From the NCBI GenBank assembly GCA_002480935.1, contig DLDC01000021.1, positions 11,289-16,793 of the forward strand: a DNA stretch of 5,505 bases, given 5' to 3'. Every line of letters starts with the position of its first letter. Within the stretch, counting starts at the first letter, position 1. Made by a program: the position numbers and the translations under genes. Under the pieces are notes generated by a model. That model saw nothing but the letters and a program-made list of their open reading frames with translations. It was not told the origin of the DNA and ran no database searches. Of the stretch, positions 1 to 5,505 are shown one piece after another. This stretch comes from Prevotella sp. UBA7782 (lineage in GTDB: Bacteria > Bacteroidota > Bacteroidia > Bacteroidales > Bacteroidaceae).

Positions 1-105
1 CACGCAAAAGGCGCGCAAGCCCAACTTGCGGAGCTGGAGATGGCTGACAGAATGGGCTGCGGCACATTTTTGCAATATAGACTTGACAAAGTTTGCGGGT
101 TTTAG
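1..105 (+). other. Possible 3' end of an upstream gene (uncertain)
   Basis: The first ~63 bases are GC-rich and the following ~150 are strongly AT-rich, which suggests coding sequence giving way to intergenic DNA. Frame 1 is open from the window edge to a TAG at 103-105 and would read about 34 residues, including AQLAELEMADRM. Frame 2 is open slightly longer and frame 3 stops at 45-47, so no frame is favoured strongly. I do not recognise a family. A perfect 6-bp inverted repeat with a 5-nt loop (CGCAAG 14-19, CTTGCG 25-30) lies inside; it has no T-run and is not called a terminator. Confidence 0.2.
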
Positions 106-121
106 AATAAATAACACATTA

Positions 122-136
122 AAATAATGATTATTC
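122..136. promoter_or_regulatory. AT-rich dyad resembling a Fur-type 7-1-7 box
   Basis: AATAAT (123-128) and ATTATT (130-135) form a perfect inverted repeat around a single central G. Read as a 7-1-7 site at 122-136, it matches 10 of 14 arm positions of the classical Fur-family pattern TGATAAT-n-ATTATCA. It ends 24 bp before the mdh -7 box, where a regulator could affect RNA polymerase binding. The surroundings are very AT-rich, so chance is a real alternative. Confidence 0.25.
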
Positions 137-159
137 ATCGCATTGCTTCTTTTTTTTAT

Positions 160-167
160 TAACTTTG
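160..167 (+). promoter_or_regulatory. Putative mdh promoter -7 element
   Basis: TAACTTTG matches the Bacteroidota -7 consensus TAnnTTTG exactly and lies 44 bp before the mdh start. Transcription would begin near 172-176, giving a leader of about 35-40 nt. No good -33 TTTG is found at the usual ~20-nt spacing; the nearest TTG (143-145) is only 14 nt away. The leader is A/T-rich with no Shine-Dalgarno site at normal distance, as is usual in this phylum. Confidence 0.5.
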
Positions 168-211
168 CGGAGCATTACAAAGAGAGAATAACTATATAAA
201 ATACGTTTATT

Positions 212-1222
212 ATGGAATACTTAACTAATGACAAACTCGTAATTGTCGGTGCTGCCGGCATGATTGGTTCCAACATGACTCAAACCGCTTTGATGCTTGG
301 TCTGACCCCTAACATCTGCCTGTATGATGTTTTCTCAGCTGAGGGCGTGGCCGAAGAAATGCGCCAGAGCGGCTTTGACGATGCCAATATCGTTGCCACC
401 ACAGACCCGAAAGAGGCCTTCACCGGTGCCAAATACATCATCTCTTCAGGTGGCGCACCCCGTAAGGAGGGCATGACACGCGAGGATTTGCTCGTTGGCA
501 ACTCTAAGGCAGCTCAGGAACTGGGCGATAACATCAAGAAGTATTGTCCGGACGCCAAGTTCTGCGTGGTGATCTTCAACCCTGCAGACATCACCGGTCT
601 GGTGACACTGGTACACTCTGGCCTCAAGCCTAACCAGGTTGCAACACTCGCAGCACTCGACTCTACCCGTCTGAAGGGCGCTCTTGCTAAGCACTTCGGC
701 GTAAGCCAGGCTGTTGTGAAGAACGCTTATACCTATGGCGGACACGGCGAGAAGATGGCTGTATTTGCTTCTCCTACCACTGTAGACGGTGTTAAGCTGC
801 TCGACGTGATAGCAGGCAAGGCTACCGTAAACGGCAAGGGCCTCACTCCTGAGGAGTGGAAGAACATGCAGGTAGAGGTTACCAAGGGTGGCGCCAAGAT
901 TATTGAGCTCCGCCGTCGCAGCTCTTTCCAGAGCCCTGCTTACCTGGCTGTGAAGATGATAGAGGCTGCCATGGGCGGCGAGGAGTTCTATTATCCAGCC
1001 GGAACGTATGCTGACACAGCACGCTACAACCATGTCATGATGGCTATGCCTACACGCATCACCTCTGACGGCGTTTATACAAAGCCCGTTATCGGTACTG
1101 CTGACGAGATAGCATCACTCGATGCATCTTACAAGCACCTGCAGGGTATGCGCGATCAGGTGATAGAGCTGGGCGCCCTTCCTAAGGTTGAGGACTGGAA
1201 CAAGATCAATCCTAACCTCTAA
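212..1222 (+). CDS. mdh: Malate dehydrogenase (NAD-dependent), Bacteroidales type
   Basis: Cytoplasmic enzyme interconverting malate and oxaloacetate with NAD(H). In Prevotella-like anaerobes it would feed the oxaloacetate-malate-fumarate-succinate branch. The 336-residue product has an N-terminal Rossmann fold with GAAGMIG at 13-19 and an acidic residue after strand 2 (D39), which favours NAD over NADP. The mobile active-site loop, APRKEGMTRED near 82-92, carries R84 and R90; arginine at the R84 position, where lactate dehydrogenases have glutamine, points to oxaloacetate/malate. N123 (FNPAD), D150 and R153 (LDSTRL) and the catalytic histidine H178 (GGHGE) are all present. The LDH/MDH family is usually 310-335 residues, so this is full length. 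The start at 212 sits just ahead of the Rossmann strand, downstream of the -7 box. It appears monocistronic, with its own promoter and a terminator 38 bp after the stop. The reaction is inferred from residues; the closest family memory is the Bacteroidales malate dehydrogenase group. Confidence 0.93.
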   Translation: MEYLTNDKLVIVGAAGMIGSNMTQTALMLGLTPNICLYDVFSAEGVAEEMRQSGFDDANIVATTDPKEAFTGAKYIISSGGAPRKEGMTREDLLVGNSKAAQELGDNIKKYCPDAKFCVVIFNPADITGLVTLVHSGLKPNQVATLAALDSTRLKGALAKHFGVSQAVVKNAYTYGGHGEKMAVFASPTTVDGVKLLDVIAGKATVNGKGLTPEEWKNMQVEVTKGGAKIIELRRRSSFQSPAYLAVKMIEAAMGGEEFYYPAGTYADTARYNHVMMAMPTRITSDGVYTKPVIGTADEIASLDASYKHLQGMRDQVIELGALPKVEDWNKINPNL

Positions 1223-1256
1223 GGCAAAGGCCATAGCCGATTGACCAACCCATATT

Positions 1257-1304
1257 AAGTGAGAGGCTTCGCCCGACTGATGTCGCAGCGAAGCCTCTCT
1301 CTTT
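1257..1304 (+). terminator. Rho-independent-type terminator of mdh
   Basis: A perfect 12-bp stem pairs GAGAGGCTTCGC (1261-1272) with GCGAAGCCTCTC (1288-1299). It extends outward past one mismatch (1260/1300) by three more pairs. The apical segment holds a second 4-bp stem, CGAC (1274-1277) with GTCG (1282-1285), closing a TGAT tetraloop. A short pyrimidine/T-rich stretch follows (TCTTT, 1300-1304) rather than a long T-run. It lies 38 bp after the mdh stop, between convergent genes, so termination is the natural reading. Confidence 0.8.
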
Positions 1305-1485
1305 GGTTATGTATGTCTCTTCAGGCCGATTAGGTAAATCAGGTAAGCGAAGAGGACAGGCAATATGGCCTTGTAAAAAGCATGTTTTTGCGAGCCGAAA
1401 CAGGCATTTTCGCCTTGCAAAAAGGCCTGTTTCGCTTTCTCATCTGCCCTATTTTACTTTTGCGCCCGGGCACGCCCGCATGACA
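1305..1485. other. Convergent intergenic region without a supported gene
   Basis: This gap between mdh and the porin gene contains no convincing coding sequence. One open frame (TTG start 1303 to TGA 1507-1509) begins inside the mdh terminator, runs through palindromic repeats and resembles no family. The region holds the repeat cluster described separately, an 8-bp GC palindrome GCCCGGGC (1464-1471), two copies of AGGTAA (1332-1337, 1341-1346), and an isolated plus-strand match to the -7 consensus (TACTTTTG, 1455-1462). Confidence 0.6.
1368..1439. repeat. Cluster of degenerate palindromic (REP-like) repeats
   Basis: Two adjacent hairpins can form. The first pairs 1370-1379 with 1385-1394 (10 pairs as RNA, two of them G-U) around the loop GCATG. 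The second is a perfect 10-bp inverted repeat, CGAAACAGGC (1396-1405) with GCCTGTTTCG (1425-1434), whose loop contains an inner TTTT/AAAA pairing (1407-1410, 1419-1422). The segments 1368-1387 and 1412-1432 are also near direct repeats of GCCTTGyAAAAAG...TGTTT. The stretch can be read as three units of 21-23 nt starting at 1375, 1396 and 1419. No open reading frame or inverted-repeat-ended transposon is associated. It could add terminator function between the convergent genes, or be a dispersed intergenic repeat; the window alone cannot decide. Confidence 0.5.
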
Positions 1486-1507
1486 AAGCCGGCACGAAAG
1501 CCGGCTT
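1486..1507 (-). terminator. Hairpin terminator after the FadL-like gene
   Basis: AAGCCGGC (1486-1493) and GCCGGCTT (1500-1507) form a perfect, GC-rich 8-bp stem with a 6-nt loop, 5 bp beyond the porin gene stop. On the minus strand the stem ends in TT and is followed by TGTCATG, so the U-tract is weak (CTTTGT). Position and stem strength support a terminator; the short U-tract lowers confidence. Confidence 0.6.
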
Positions 1508-1512
1508 GAAGG

Positions 1513-3042
1513 TTAGAAATCGATGTCAAGCCCCACGCCCAGCACCTTGTTGGTGCGTGTAAAGTCATCGGTGTTATGCACGTCCACGCTCTGTCCGGCA
1601 GCCGCTATGGTCTGGTCATAGCTCTTCTTGAAGTGCTCGTAGTGAGTCCAGAAGTAGGCTATGTTGAGCTTGGCGTTCTTGGCAATGCTTATCTTTGCGC
1701 CGAAGCCCACACTGTAGCTGCTTGTCACAAAGCTCATGTCAGACAGATAGCCGCCGTCGCCCAGTCCGTATTTGGTGCGTTGTCCGCCCGCGCTCACCGT
1801 CACTGCGGGCAATACATCCCACTCCATTCCGGCCAGATATTCCTGCGTGTTGCCCGACAAGGCGCGCTGCTTGTTGCGGTCCATGCGCGCATCTTTGTCA
1901 AAGAAATAGTGATAGCTGGCCATGGCGCGCAGAGTCTTGGCCACCTCATATTGCGCTCCGAAGGCCAGGATGCCGGGCAGGTCGTTGTGCGTATTCACGC
2001 CGTCTTGAAACATACCCGTGTCGTCTACCTTGGTGTTGTTCTCTATATTAAACTTTGTGGTGAACTCATAGCGCGCGCCGAAGTTCCATTTGCCGGTGCG
2101 ATAGTCAACGCCTATGATGGGCGTTATGCCCCATCCGCGCTGCGTGCAGTCGAGGTTGCGATCGGCAAACTGTGTTTGTGCCTGCGTCATTTGCTCGGCT
2201 CCCTGCTTATACTTCTGCGCCGTGGCAAGATACTGTGCCTTGGTTTGGGGGTCGGTTATCTCTGCCGCACGCATGTTATAGTAGAAAGCCATCAGGTTGA
2301 GCGTAGAGGCTTGGTCGCCAAAGTAGTCGTGCAGGTTCTGCATCGTACCGCCTATGCTGGCACTGATGCCGGATATGCTGCCTTGATAATGATTGAAGAT
2401 ATAGTTGAAACGAAAGCCGGCATAAACAGACAGGTGCTTGTTGAACTTATAGGTAGTGCCCAACTGCACGCCATAGTCGTATTGCTGACCGTTCATATAG
2501 CTGGTCATGCTATAGGCCGGAGCGTCGGTGGTGATGCCCTGACTATACAACAAGGCCGGGATGAGGGCCACCTGACGCTCGAAGGAGCCCAGACCATCGT
2601 TGAAGGAAGCCTTGCCGCCACCGCCATGCAACGCAAATCCTAGCTGAAAGCCCCAGTTGTCGTAGTTGAGCGCTGCCTGAAACGAGGGCAGAATGGGCAC
2701 GGAGGCCTTGCCCTTATACTGCTTCAAGCCGTTCTGGTCGGCGCCGTTCAGTTTGAGAGGCTGATAGAAAGGCGTGCCGCTAAGCGACGGAACATCCATA
2801 CCAGAGGTGATGACGCGCGTTTGATATACATTCTGCACATTGAACGAGAGATGAAAGCCACGGCCCAGAAAGGCCACACCGGCCGGATTGCTGTACACTC
2901 CGTCGATGCCGATAGCGCCCTCGCGGGCAAAGTTACGGTTGAATGCGATGTTCTGATTGGTGTTGGTCAGCAAACCGCCAGCCATGGCTGTATTTGCCCA
3001 AAGCATAGCCGTAGCCATGCCTAATACGTGTAATGACTTCAT
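1513..3042 (-). CDS. OmpP1/FadL-family outer-membrane transport protein
   Basis: Predicted outer-membrane beta-barrel for uptake of hydrophobic compounds; FadL/TodX relatives carry fatty acids or aromatics, and Bacteroidales members are often labelled hemin receptor. From the ATG at 3042 the product has 509 residues with a signal peptide (MKSLHVLG..., cleavage predicted after ANTAMA, about residue 21). The mature N-terminus has the SNPAGVAFL element (51-59) typical of the FadL N-terminal region. Many alternating amphipathic strands follow and the chain ends in phenylalanine (GLDIDF), as barrel proteins usually do. A polar, Gln/Ala-rich probably helical segment lies near 260-298. An upstream in-frame TTG at 3069 would add nine residues ahead of the signal peptide, but that codon lies inside the -7 promoter box, so the ATG is preferred. 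AAAGG lies 6 nt before the ATG. The gene follows the pgpH-like gene on the same strand but has its own promoter. The ligand cannot be told from sequence. Confidence 0.85.
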   Translation of the reverse strand: MKSLHVLGMATAMLWANTAMAGGLLTNTNQNIAFNRNFAREGAIGIDGVYSNPAGVAFLGRGFHLSFNVQNVYQTRVITSGMDVPSLSGTPFYQPLKLNGADQNGLKQYKGKASVPILPSFQAALNYDNWGFQLGFALHGGGGKASFNDGLGSFERQVALIPALLYSQGITTDAPAYSMTSYMNGQQYDYGVQLGTTYKFNKHLSVYAGFRFNYIFNHYQGSISGISASIGGTMQNLHDYFGDQASTLNLMAFYYNMRAAEITDPQTKAQYLATAQKYKQGAEQMTQAQTQFADRNLDCTQRGWGITPIIGVDYRTGKWNFGARYEFTTKFNIENNTKVDDTGMFQDGVNTHNDLPGILAFGAQYEVAKTLRAMASYHYFFDKDARMDRNKQRALSGNTQEYLAGMEWDVLPAVTVSAGGQRTKYGLGDGGYLSDMSFVTSSYSVGFGAKISIAKNAKLNIAYFWTHYEHFKKSYDQTIAAAGQSVDVHNTDDFTRTNKVLGVGLDIDF

Positions 3043-3043
3043 A

Positions 3044-3077
3044 AGATACCTTTGCAAAATTGGCTGCAAAGGTATCT
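3044..3077. promoter_or_regulatory. Perfect 13-bp inverted repeat over promoter and leader
   Basis: AGATACCTTTGCA (3044-3056) and TGCAAAGGTATCT (3065-3077) are exact reverse complements separated by 8 nt. On the minus strand the upstream arm contains the -7 box of the FadL-like gene, and the downstream arm contains AAAGG (3053-3049) and ends one base before the ATG (3042). As DNA it could be an operator. As RNA the full hairpin can exist only in transcripts entering from the pgpH-like gene, because the native start site should lie in the loop. It could therefore also terminate or silence read-through. Confidence 0.7.
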
Positions 3078-3098
3078 AAATTGTTCGGAAATTCCAAA
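3067..3098 (-). promoter_or_regulatory. Consensus Bacteroidota promoter for the FadL-like gene
   Basis: On the minus strand TTTG (3098-3095) and TACCTTTG (3074-3067) are separated by exactly 20 nt, matching both promoter boxes and their usual spacing. Transcription should start near 3062-3060, giving a very short leader of about 18-20 nt. This is the best promoter match in the window, and it makes the longer reading frame starting at 3069 untenable. Confidence 0.75.
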
Positions 3099-3109
3099 TA
3101 ATTGCTCTA

Positions 3110-5182
3110 TTATTTACTTCTCGAGCTTTCTTCTTTCTTGAGTTCGGGATATTGAATGCGCGTGTGATACATGGCTTTCAGACGTTCGATGAGCACCAGC
3201 TTGGCCGTCTTGATATCCCTGAAGGTGATAGGACAATCCTCAAAGAAGCCGTTAGCCACTTGTTCATCTATTATCTTGTTGACAAGGCGCGCTATGCTCT
3301 CTTCCGTATACTCCTTCAGAGAGCGCGAGGCAGCCTCAACGGCATCGCTCATCATGAGTATAGCCTGCTCTCGGGTGAACGGGTTGGGGCCCGGATAGGT
3401 GAAGGGTTGCGGGTCTACATCCTCATTAGGATGTTCGTTTTTATAGGTTATATAGAAGTATTTGGTCAGTCCGGTGCCGTGATGTGTGGCAATGAAGTCC
3501 TTAATGACGCGCGGCAGATTGTACTGCTCGGCTATCTTCAGGCCATTGGTGACGTGCGATATGATGATGCGCGCGCTCGACTTGGCATCCAAACGGGTGT
3601 GGGGATTGATGCCCGACTGGTTTTCGGTGAAGAAGACGGGGTGTTCCATCTTGCCAATATCGTGATAGAGGGCACCGGTACGCACCAGTTGGCTCTTTGC
3701 CCCTATCTTGTTGGCTATCTCAGATGCCAGATTTCCCACTGTTATGCTGTGCTGGAAGGTGCCCGGAGCCTCTTCGCTGAGCTTGCGCAAGAGGGGGTTG
3801 TTGGTGTTAGACAGCTCGAAGAGGGTCACCGTAGAGATAAAACCAAAGGTCTTTTCTATGACCAGCATGAGCGGATAAGCAAACAAAAGGAAGAAGCCAT
3901 TGACCGCAAAGTGGAAGTACATGGTGTGGTCCAGGCTGGAGATATTGTTGCTCTGAATGAGCTGCAAGGCCAGATAACTGACAGCAGAAGCCACAGTTAC
4001 GAGCAGCGCAGTGAGGAATATCTGGCTTCGCTTAGACAGTTCGCGCAAGGAATAGATGGCCACCAGGCCTGCAACAAGCTGCACAATGATGAACTCATAC
4101 TGATATTTCACTGCTACGGCGCAGATGAGTATCATCGTGGTATGGGTGATAAAGGCCGTGCGAGAGTCGAAGAACACCCTGATGAAGATAGGCACCATGG
4201 CAAAAGGAAGAATGTAAACGCTTAAGATGGAGTGCTTCATCATGATGGAAACCAAGATGGGATAAATAACAATCATGGCATATAGCATGGTGATGTTGCG
4301 CGGCTTGCTGAAGTAATCTTTCCTGAAAAGCACCAGATATTCGGTAAACAAGAAAACAAGCACAAAGACATAGACCATCTGTCCGATGAAGGTTGACTCG
4401 ATTTCCTCATCAGAAGCGTTGCGCTGCTCCATGGCTTTCTCAAACGAACTGAGCACACGGTAGGTGTAAGACGTCACCATGTCGCCCCGGTCTATGATGC
4501 GCTGACCCTCCATCACCATGCCGTCGGCCTGCGGAATGAGGCTCAGCATGTCGTTGCGCTCGGTTTCGCTGCGCTCCTTATCATATATAAGGTTAGGCTC
4601 TATATAGTTGTTGAGGTTGCAACGCTGCAAGGCCGAGCGCATGGGGCCCAGCTTCTCGTCCATAAAGAGTTGCTCATAGGCACCTGGAGTAGAGAAGGTG
4701 CTGTCTACGGAAACGGTATGTGCCTCCTTGCCGTCTACCACCCTGATTTGCTTTCCGGGCACTTTGCTCAGGTTGTTGTATTCTCTTGGGTCGATAACAC
4801 CTATATTATATATCTTCTGAAGCTTGCGTACTATCAGCCCCTTATAAGAATCGGGTATGCCTGGCATACCATTGCTGAAGTCGTTAAGGAACTTTTGTAT
4901 CTCGGCATGTTCTATGTTCTGGTCGCGATTGTAATAGGGCTGGAAGCTGTTATACACCGTGTCGCGCTCGGCCTGCAGGGCTTCGTCGGTCTTAAACACG
5001 GGAAAATCGAACTTCGCAATGAGCTGGCCATACATCCAAGGCTTGCCCACGTCATAGTGAAACATCTTGCCTTCGGTTCGGGGAAGGAACCATACGATAA
5101 TAGAAACTGTGATGATGACGAGAGCCCAAAGCATAAGTAAGTTTTTCCACTTATTACTTTCGTTGTACTTAAACTTTACCAT
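3110..5182 (-). CDS. pgpH: 7TM-HD family membrane phosphodiesterase (PgpH-like, c-di-AMP)
   Basis: Inner-membrane protein of 690 residues predicted to hydrolyse cyclic di-AMP to pApA. Order: short cytoplasmic start, one membrane helix (15-33), a large extracytoplasmic domain (about 40-262, 7TMR-HDED type), seven membrane helices (about 267-286, 298-315, 319-337, 343-358, 362-378, 387-408, 422-442), then a cytoplasmic HD domain (about 470-670). The linker [19 protein letters not shown] (461-479) is typical of the family. Likely metal ligands and catalytic residues are H478, H507-D508 (YHDIGK), H543, H567-H568 (THHGT) and D613 (SDAVEA); their spacing closely follows that of characterised PgpH HD domains, so it should be active. 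A basic, Glu/Ser-rich tail ends the protein. The ATG at 5182 precedes a normal start ([13 protein letters not shown]) and lies after a plausible promoter. It is divergent from gltX, and the FadL-like gene lies 67 bp downstream. The c-di-AMP substrate is inferred from the family; the signal sensed outside is unknown. Confidence 0.88.
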   Translation of the reverse strand: MVKFKYNESNKWKNLLMLWALVIITVSIIVWFLPRTEGKMFHYDVGKPWMYGQLIAKFDFPVFKTDEALQAERDTVYNSFQPYYNRDQNIEHAEIQKFLNDFSNGMPGIPDSYKGLIVRKLQKIYNIGVIDPREYNNLSKVPGKQIRVVDGKEAHTVSVDSTFSTPGAYEQLFMDEKLGPMRSALQRCNLNNYIEPNLIYDKERSETERNDMLSLIPQADGMVMEGQRIIDRGDMVTSYTYRVLSSFEKAMEQRNASDEEIESTFIGQMVYVFVLVFLFTEYLVLFRKDYFSKPRNITMLYAMIVIYPILVSIMMKHSILSVYILPFAMVPIFIRVFFDSRTAFITHTTMILICAVAVKYQYEFIIVQLVAGLVAIYSLRELSKRSQIFLTALLVTVASAVSYLALQLIQSNNISSLDHTMYFHFAVNGFFLLFAYPLMLVIEKTFGFISTVTLFELSNTNNPLLRKLSEEAPGTFQHSITVGNLASEIANKIGAKSQLVRTGALYHDIGKMEHPVFFTENQSGINPHTRLDAKSSARIIISHVTNGLKIAEQYNLPRVIKDFIATHHGTGLTKYFYITYKNEHPNEDVDPQPFTYPGPNPFTREQAILMMSDAVEAASRSLKEYTEESIARLVNKIIDEQVANGFFEDCPITFRDIKTAKLVLIERLKAMYHTRIQYPELKKEESSRSK

Positions 5183-5195
5183 AGTTGCGCAACTA
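5182..5195. promoter_or_regulatory. 14-bp perfect palindrome at the pgpH-like start codon
   Basis: TAGTTGCGCAACTA is a perfect palindrome whose last base on the minus strand is the A of the start codon. In RNA it can fold as a 5-bp stem with a GCGC loop; in DNA it is a candidate operator centred about 24 bp downstream of the -7 box. The symmetry is directly visible; function is inferred. Confidence 0.4.
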
Positions 5196-5211
5196 ATTTC
5201 TTATCAAAGTG

Positions 5212-5243
5212 CGAAAATACGAAAAATAATCGCAAAACTCAAA
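5212..5243 (-). promoter_or_regulatory. Putative promoter of the pgpH-like gene
   Basis: On the minus strand TTTG (5243-5240) and TATTTTCG (5219-5212) are 20 nt apart. The -7 box has one mismatch from TAnnTTTG (C for T at position 7). Transcription would start near 5207-5204, leaving a leader of about 22-25 nt that contains the start-codon palindrome. No Shine-Dalgarno site is seen. Confidence 0.45.
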
Positions 5244-5252
5244 AATTTGTGT

Positions 5253-5260
5253 TATTTTTG
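5253..5260 (+). promoter_or_regulatory. Putative gltX promoter -7 element
   Basis: TATTTTTG matches TAnnTTTG exactly and is followed by CA, a common continuation in this phylum. It is 33 bp before the gltX ATG, predicting a leader of roughly 25 nt. No clear -33 TTTG occurs 19-21 nt upstream (the bases there are ATCG). An imperfect dyad (AAAAATTTGTG 5241-5251, CACAAAAATTTT 5261-5272) brackets the box. Confidence 0.55.
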
Positions 5261-5293
5261 CACAAAAATTTTATTTCAATATCATTAGTAATA

Positions 5294-5505
5294 ATGGCAG
5301 AAAGACGCGTTAGGGTGCGCTTTGCACCTAGTCCTACGGGACCGTTACATATTGGTGGTGTGCGCACAGCACTGTATAACTATCTCTTTGCAAAGCAACA
5401 TGGCGGTGACTTGGTGTTCAGAATAGAGGACACCGACAGTCATCGGTTTGTGCCAGGTGCAGAGGAATATATTTTGGAATCGTTTAAGTGGCTCGGCATC
5501 AAGTT
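5294..5505 (+). CDS. gltX: Glutamyl-tRNA synthetase, N-terminal part (truncated by window)
   Basis: Class I aminoacyl-tRNA synthetase that charges tRNA-Glu with glutamate in the cytoplasm. Seventy codons and two bases are visible before the window ends. The start [20 protein letters not shown] is diagnostic: the HIGH-type ATP-binding signature appears as HIGG at residues 19-22, after the FAPSPTG strand that contributes to glutamate binding. [12 protein letters not shown] and FRIEDTD (44-50) continue the catalytic Rossmann fold. [10 protein letters not shown] (53-62) fits the Bacteroidota form as I remember it. Glutaminyl-tRNA synthetase is less likely, since its signature is usually PEPNGYLHIGHA. 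The KMSKS motif and anticodon-binding domain lie beyond the edge. The ATG at 5294 is well placed after the -7 box. It is divergently arranged with the pgpH-like gene across 111 bp. Confidence 0.95.
   Translation, partial: MAERRVRVRFAPSPTGPLHIGGVRTALYNYLFAKQHGGDLVFRIEDTDSHRFVPGAEEYILESFKWLGIK

Noticed and set aside
65..72. CATTTTTG as an additional -7 box
   Set aside because: It has one mismatch, no -33 partner at the right spacing, and would give an unnecessarily long leader for mdh.
83..108. TTGACA (83-88) and TAGAAT (103-108) as a sigma-70-like promoter
   Set aside because: The spacing is only 14 bp, and the organism appears to be Bacteroidota, whose main sigma factor uses a different consensus. 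The TAnnTTTG match at 160-167 is preferred.
446..1033. Minus-strand open frame opposite mdh (195 codons)
   Set aside because: Codon-aligned shadow of mdh, which has all catalytic residues of its family.
1368..1439. CRISPR array or insertion sequence
   Set aside because: Repeat units are degenerate and palindromic, with no unique spacers of constant length, no transposase and no target-site duplication visible.
1303..1509. 68-codon plus-strand open frame after mdh
   Set aside because: It needs a TTG start inside the mdh terminator, reads through palindromic repeats and the porin terminator hairpin, and has no recognisable features. The short ATG frame at 1480-1509 (nine residues) is equally unsupported.
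1576..2643. Long open frame (355 codons) on the plus strand opposite the FadL-like gene
   Set aside because: Its codon boundaries coincide exactly with the minus-strand gene's, so it stays open merely because that gene uses few TTA, CTA and TCA codons. The product matches no family, while the minus strand encodes a signal peptide and beta-barrel.
3043..3069. Nine-residue N-terminal extension of the FadL-like protein (TTG start at 3069)
   Set aside because: The TTG is part of the -7 promoter box, and the added residues precede an otherwise complete signal peptide starting at the ATG at 3042.
3152..4225. Long open frame (357 codons) on the plus strand opposite the HD domain and membrane region
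   Set aside because: Same explanation: codon-aligned antisense of a gene avoiding TTA/CTA/TCA. The minus strand has clear HD motifs and membrane helices. The plus-strand frame at 4670-5140 is the same case.

Overview
The window looks like a chromosomal housekeeping segment from a Bacteroidota bacterium, most likely Prevotellaceae (Prevotella/Segatella type). This rests on three things. Upstream regions carry Bacteroidota-type promoter elements (-7 box TAnnTTTG, with TTTG about 20 nt upstream in the best cases) and mostly lack Shine-Dalgarno sites. The malate dehydrogenase, FadL-like porin and 7TM-HD protein read like Bacteroidales family members. The 7TM-HD gene also lies next to gltX. The genus is inferred from remembered family resemblance, not from a search.

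Layout from left to right: an AT-rich region of about 210 bp with a promoter and a Fur-box-like dyad; mdh (+), a 336-residue malate dehydrogenase; a convergent intergenic region of about 290 bp with a long terminator hairpin for mdh, a cluster of degenerate palindromic repeats, and a short hairpin just after the stop of the gene coming from the other side; an OmpP1/FadL-family outer-membrane protein gene (-); a 67-bp gap with a consensus promoter embedded in a perfect 13-bp inverted repeat; a pgpH-like 7TM-HD membrane phosphodiesterase gene (-), predicted to hydrolyse c-di-AMP; a 111-bp divergent promoter region; and the first 70 codons of gltX (+), glutamyl-tRNA synthetase, cut by the window edge.

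The genes do not form one pathway. Mdh serves central carbon metabolism (oxaloacetate/malate, feeding the reductive succinate branch in these anaerobes). The FadL-like protein is an outer-membrane channel for a hydrophobic ligand. The 7TM-HD protein is second-messenger turnover, and GltX is translation. The pgpH-like gene and the porin gene are co-directional and could be partly co-transcribed.

I see no mobile element, CRISPR array, defence system, toxin-antitoxin pair, tRNA or rRNA, and no clear new multi-gene system. The most interesting signals are non-coding: perfect dyads touching the start codons of both minus-strand genes, and the repeat cluster in the convergent intergenic region.
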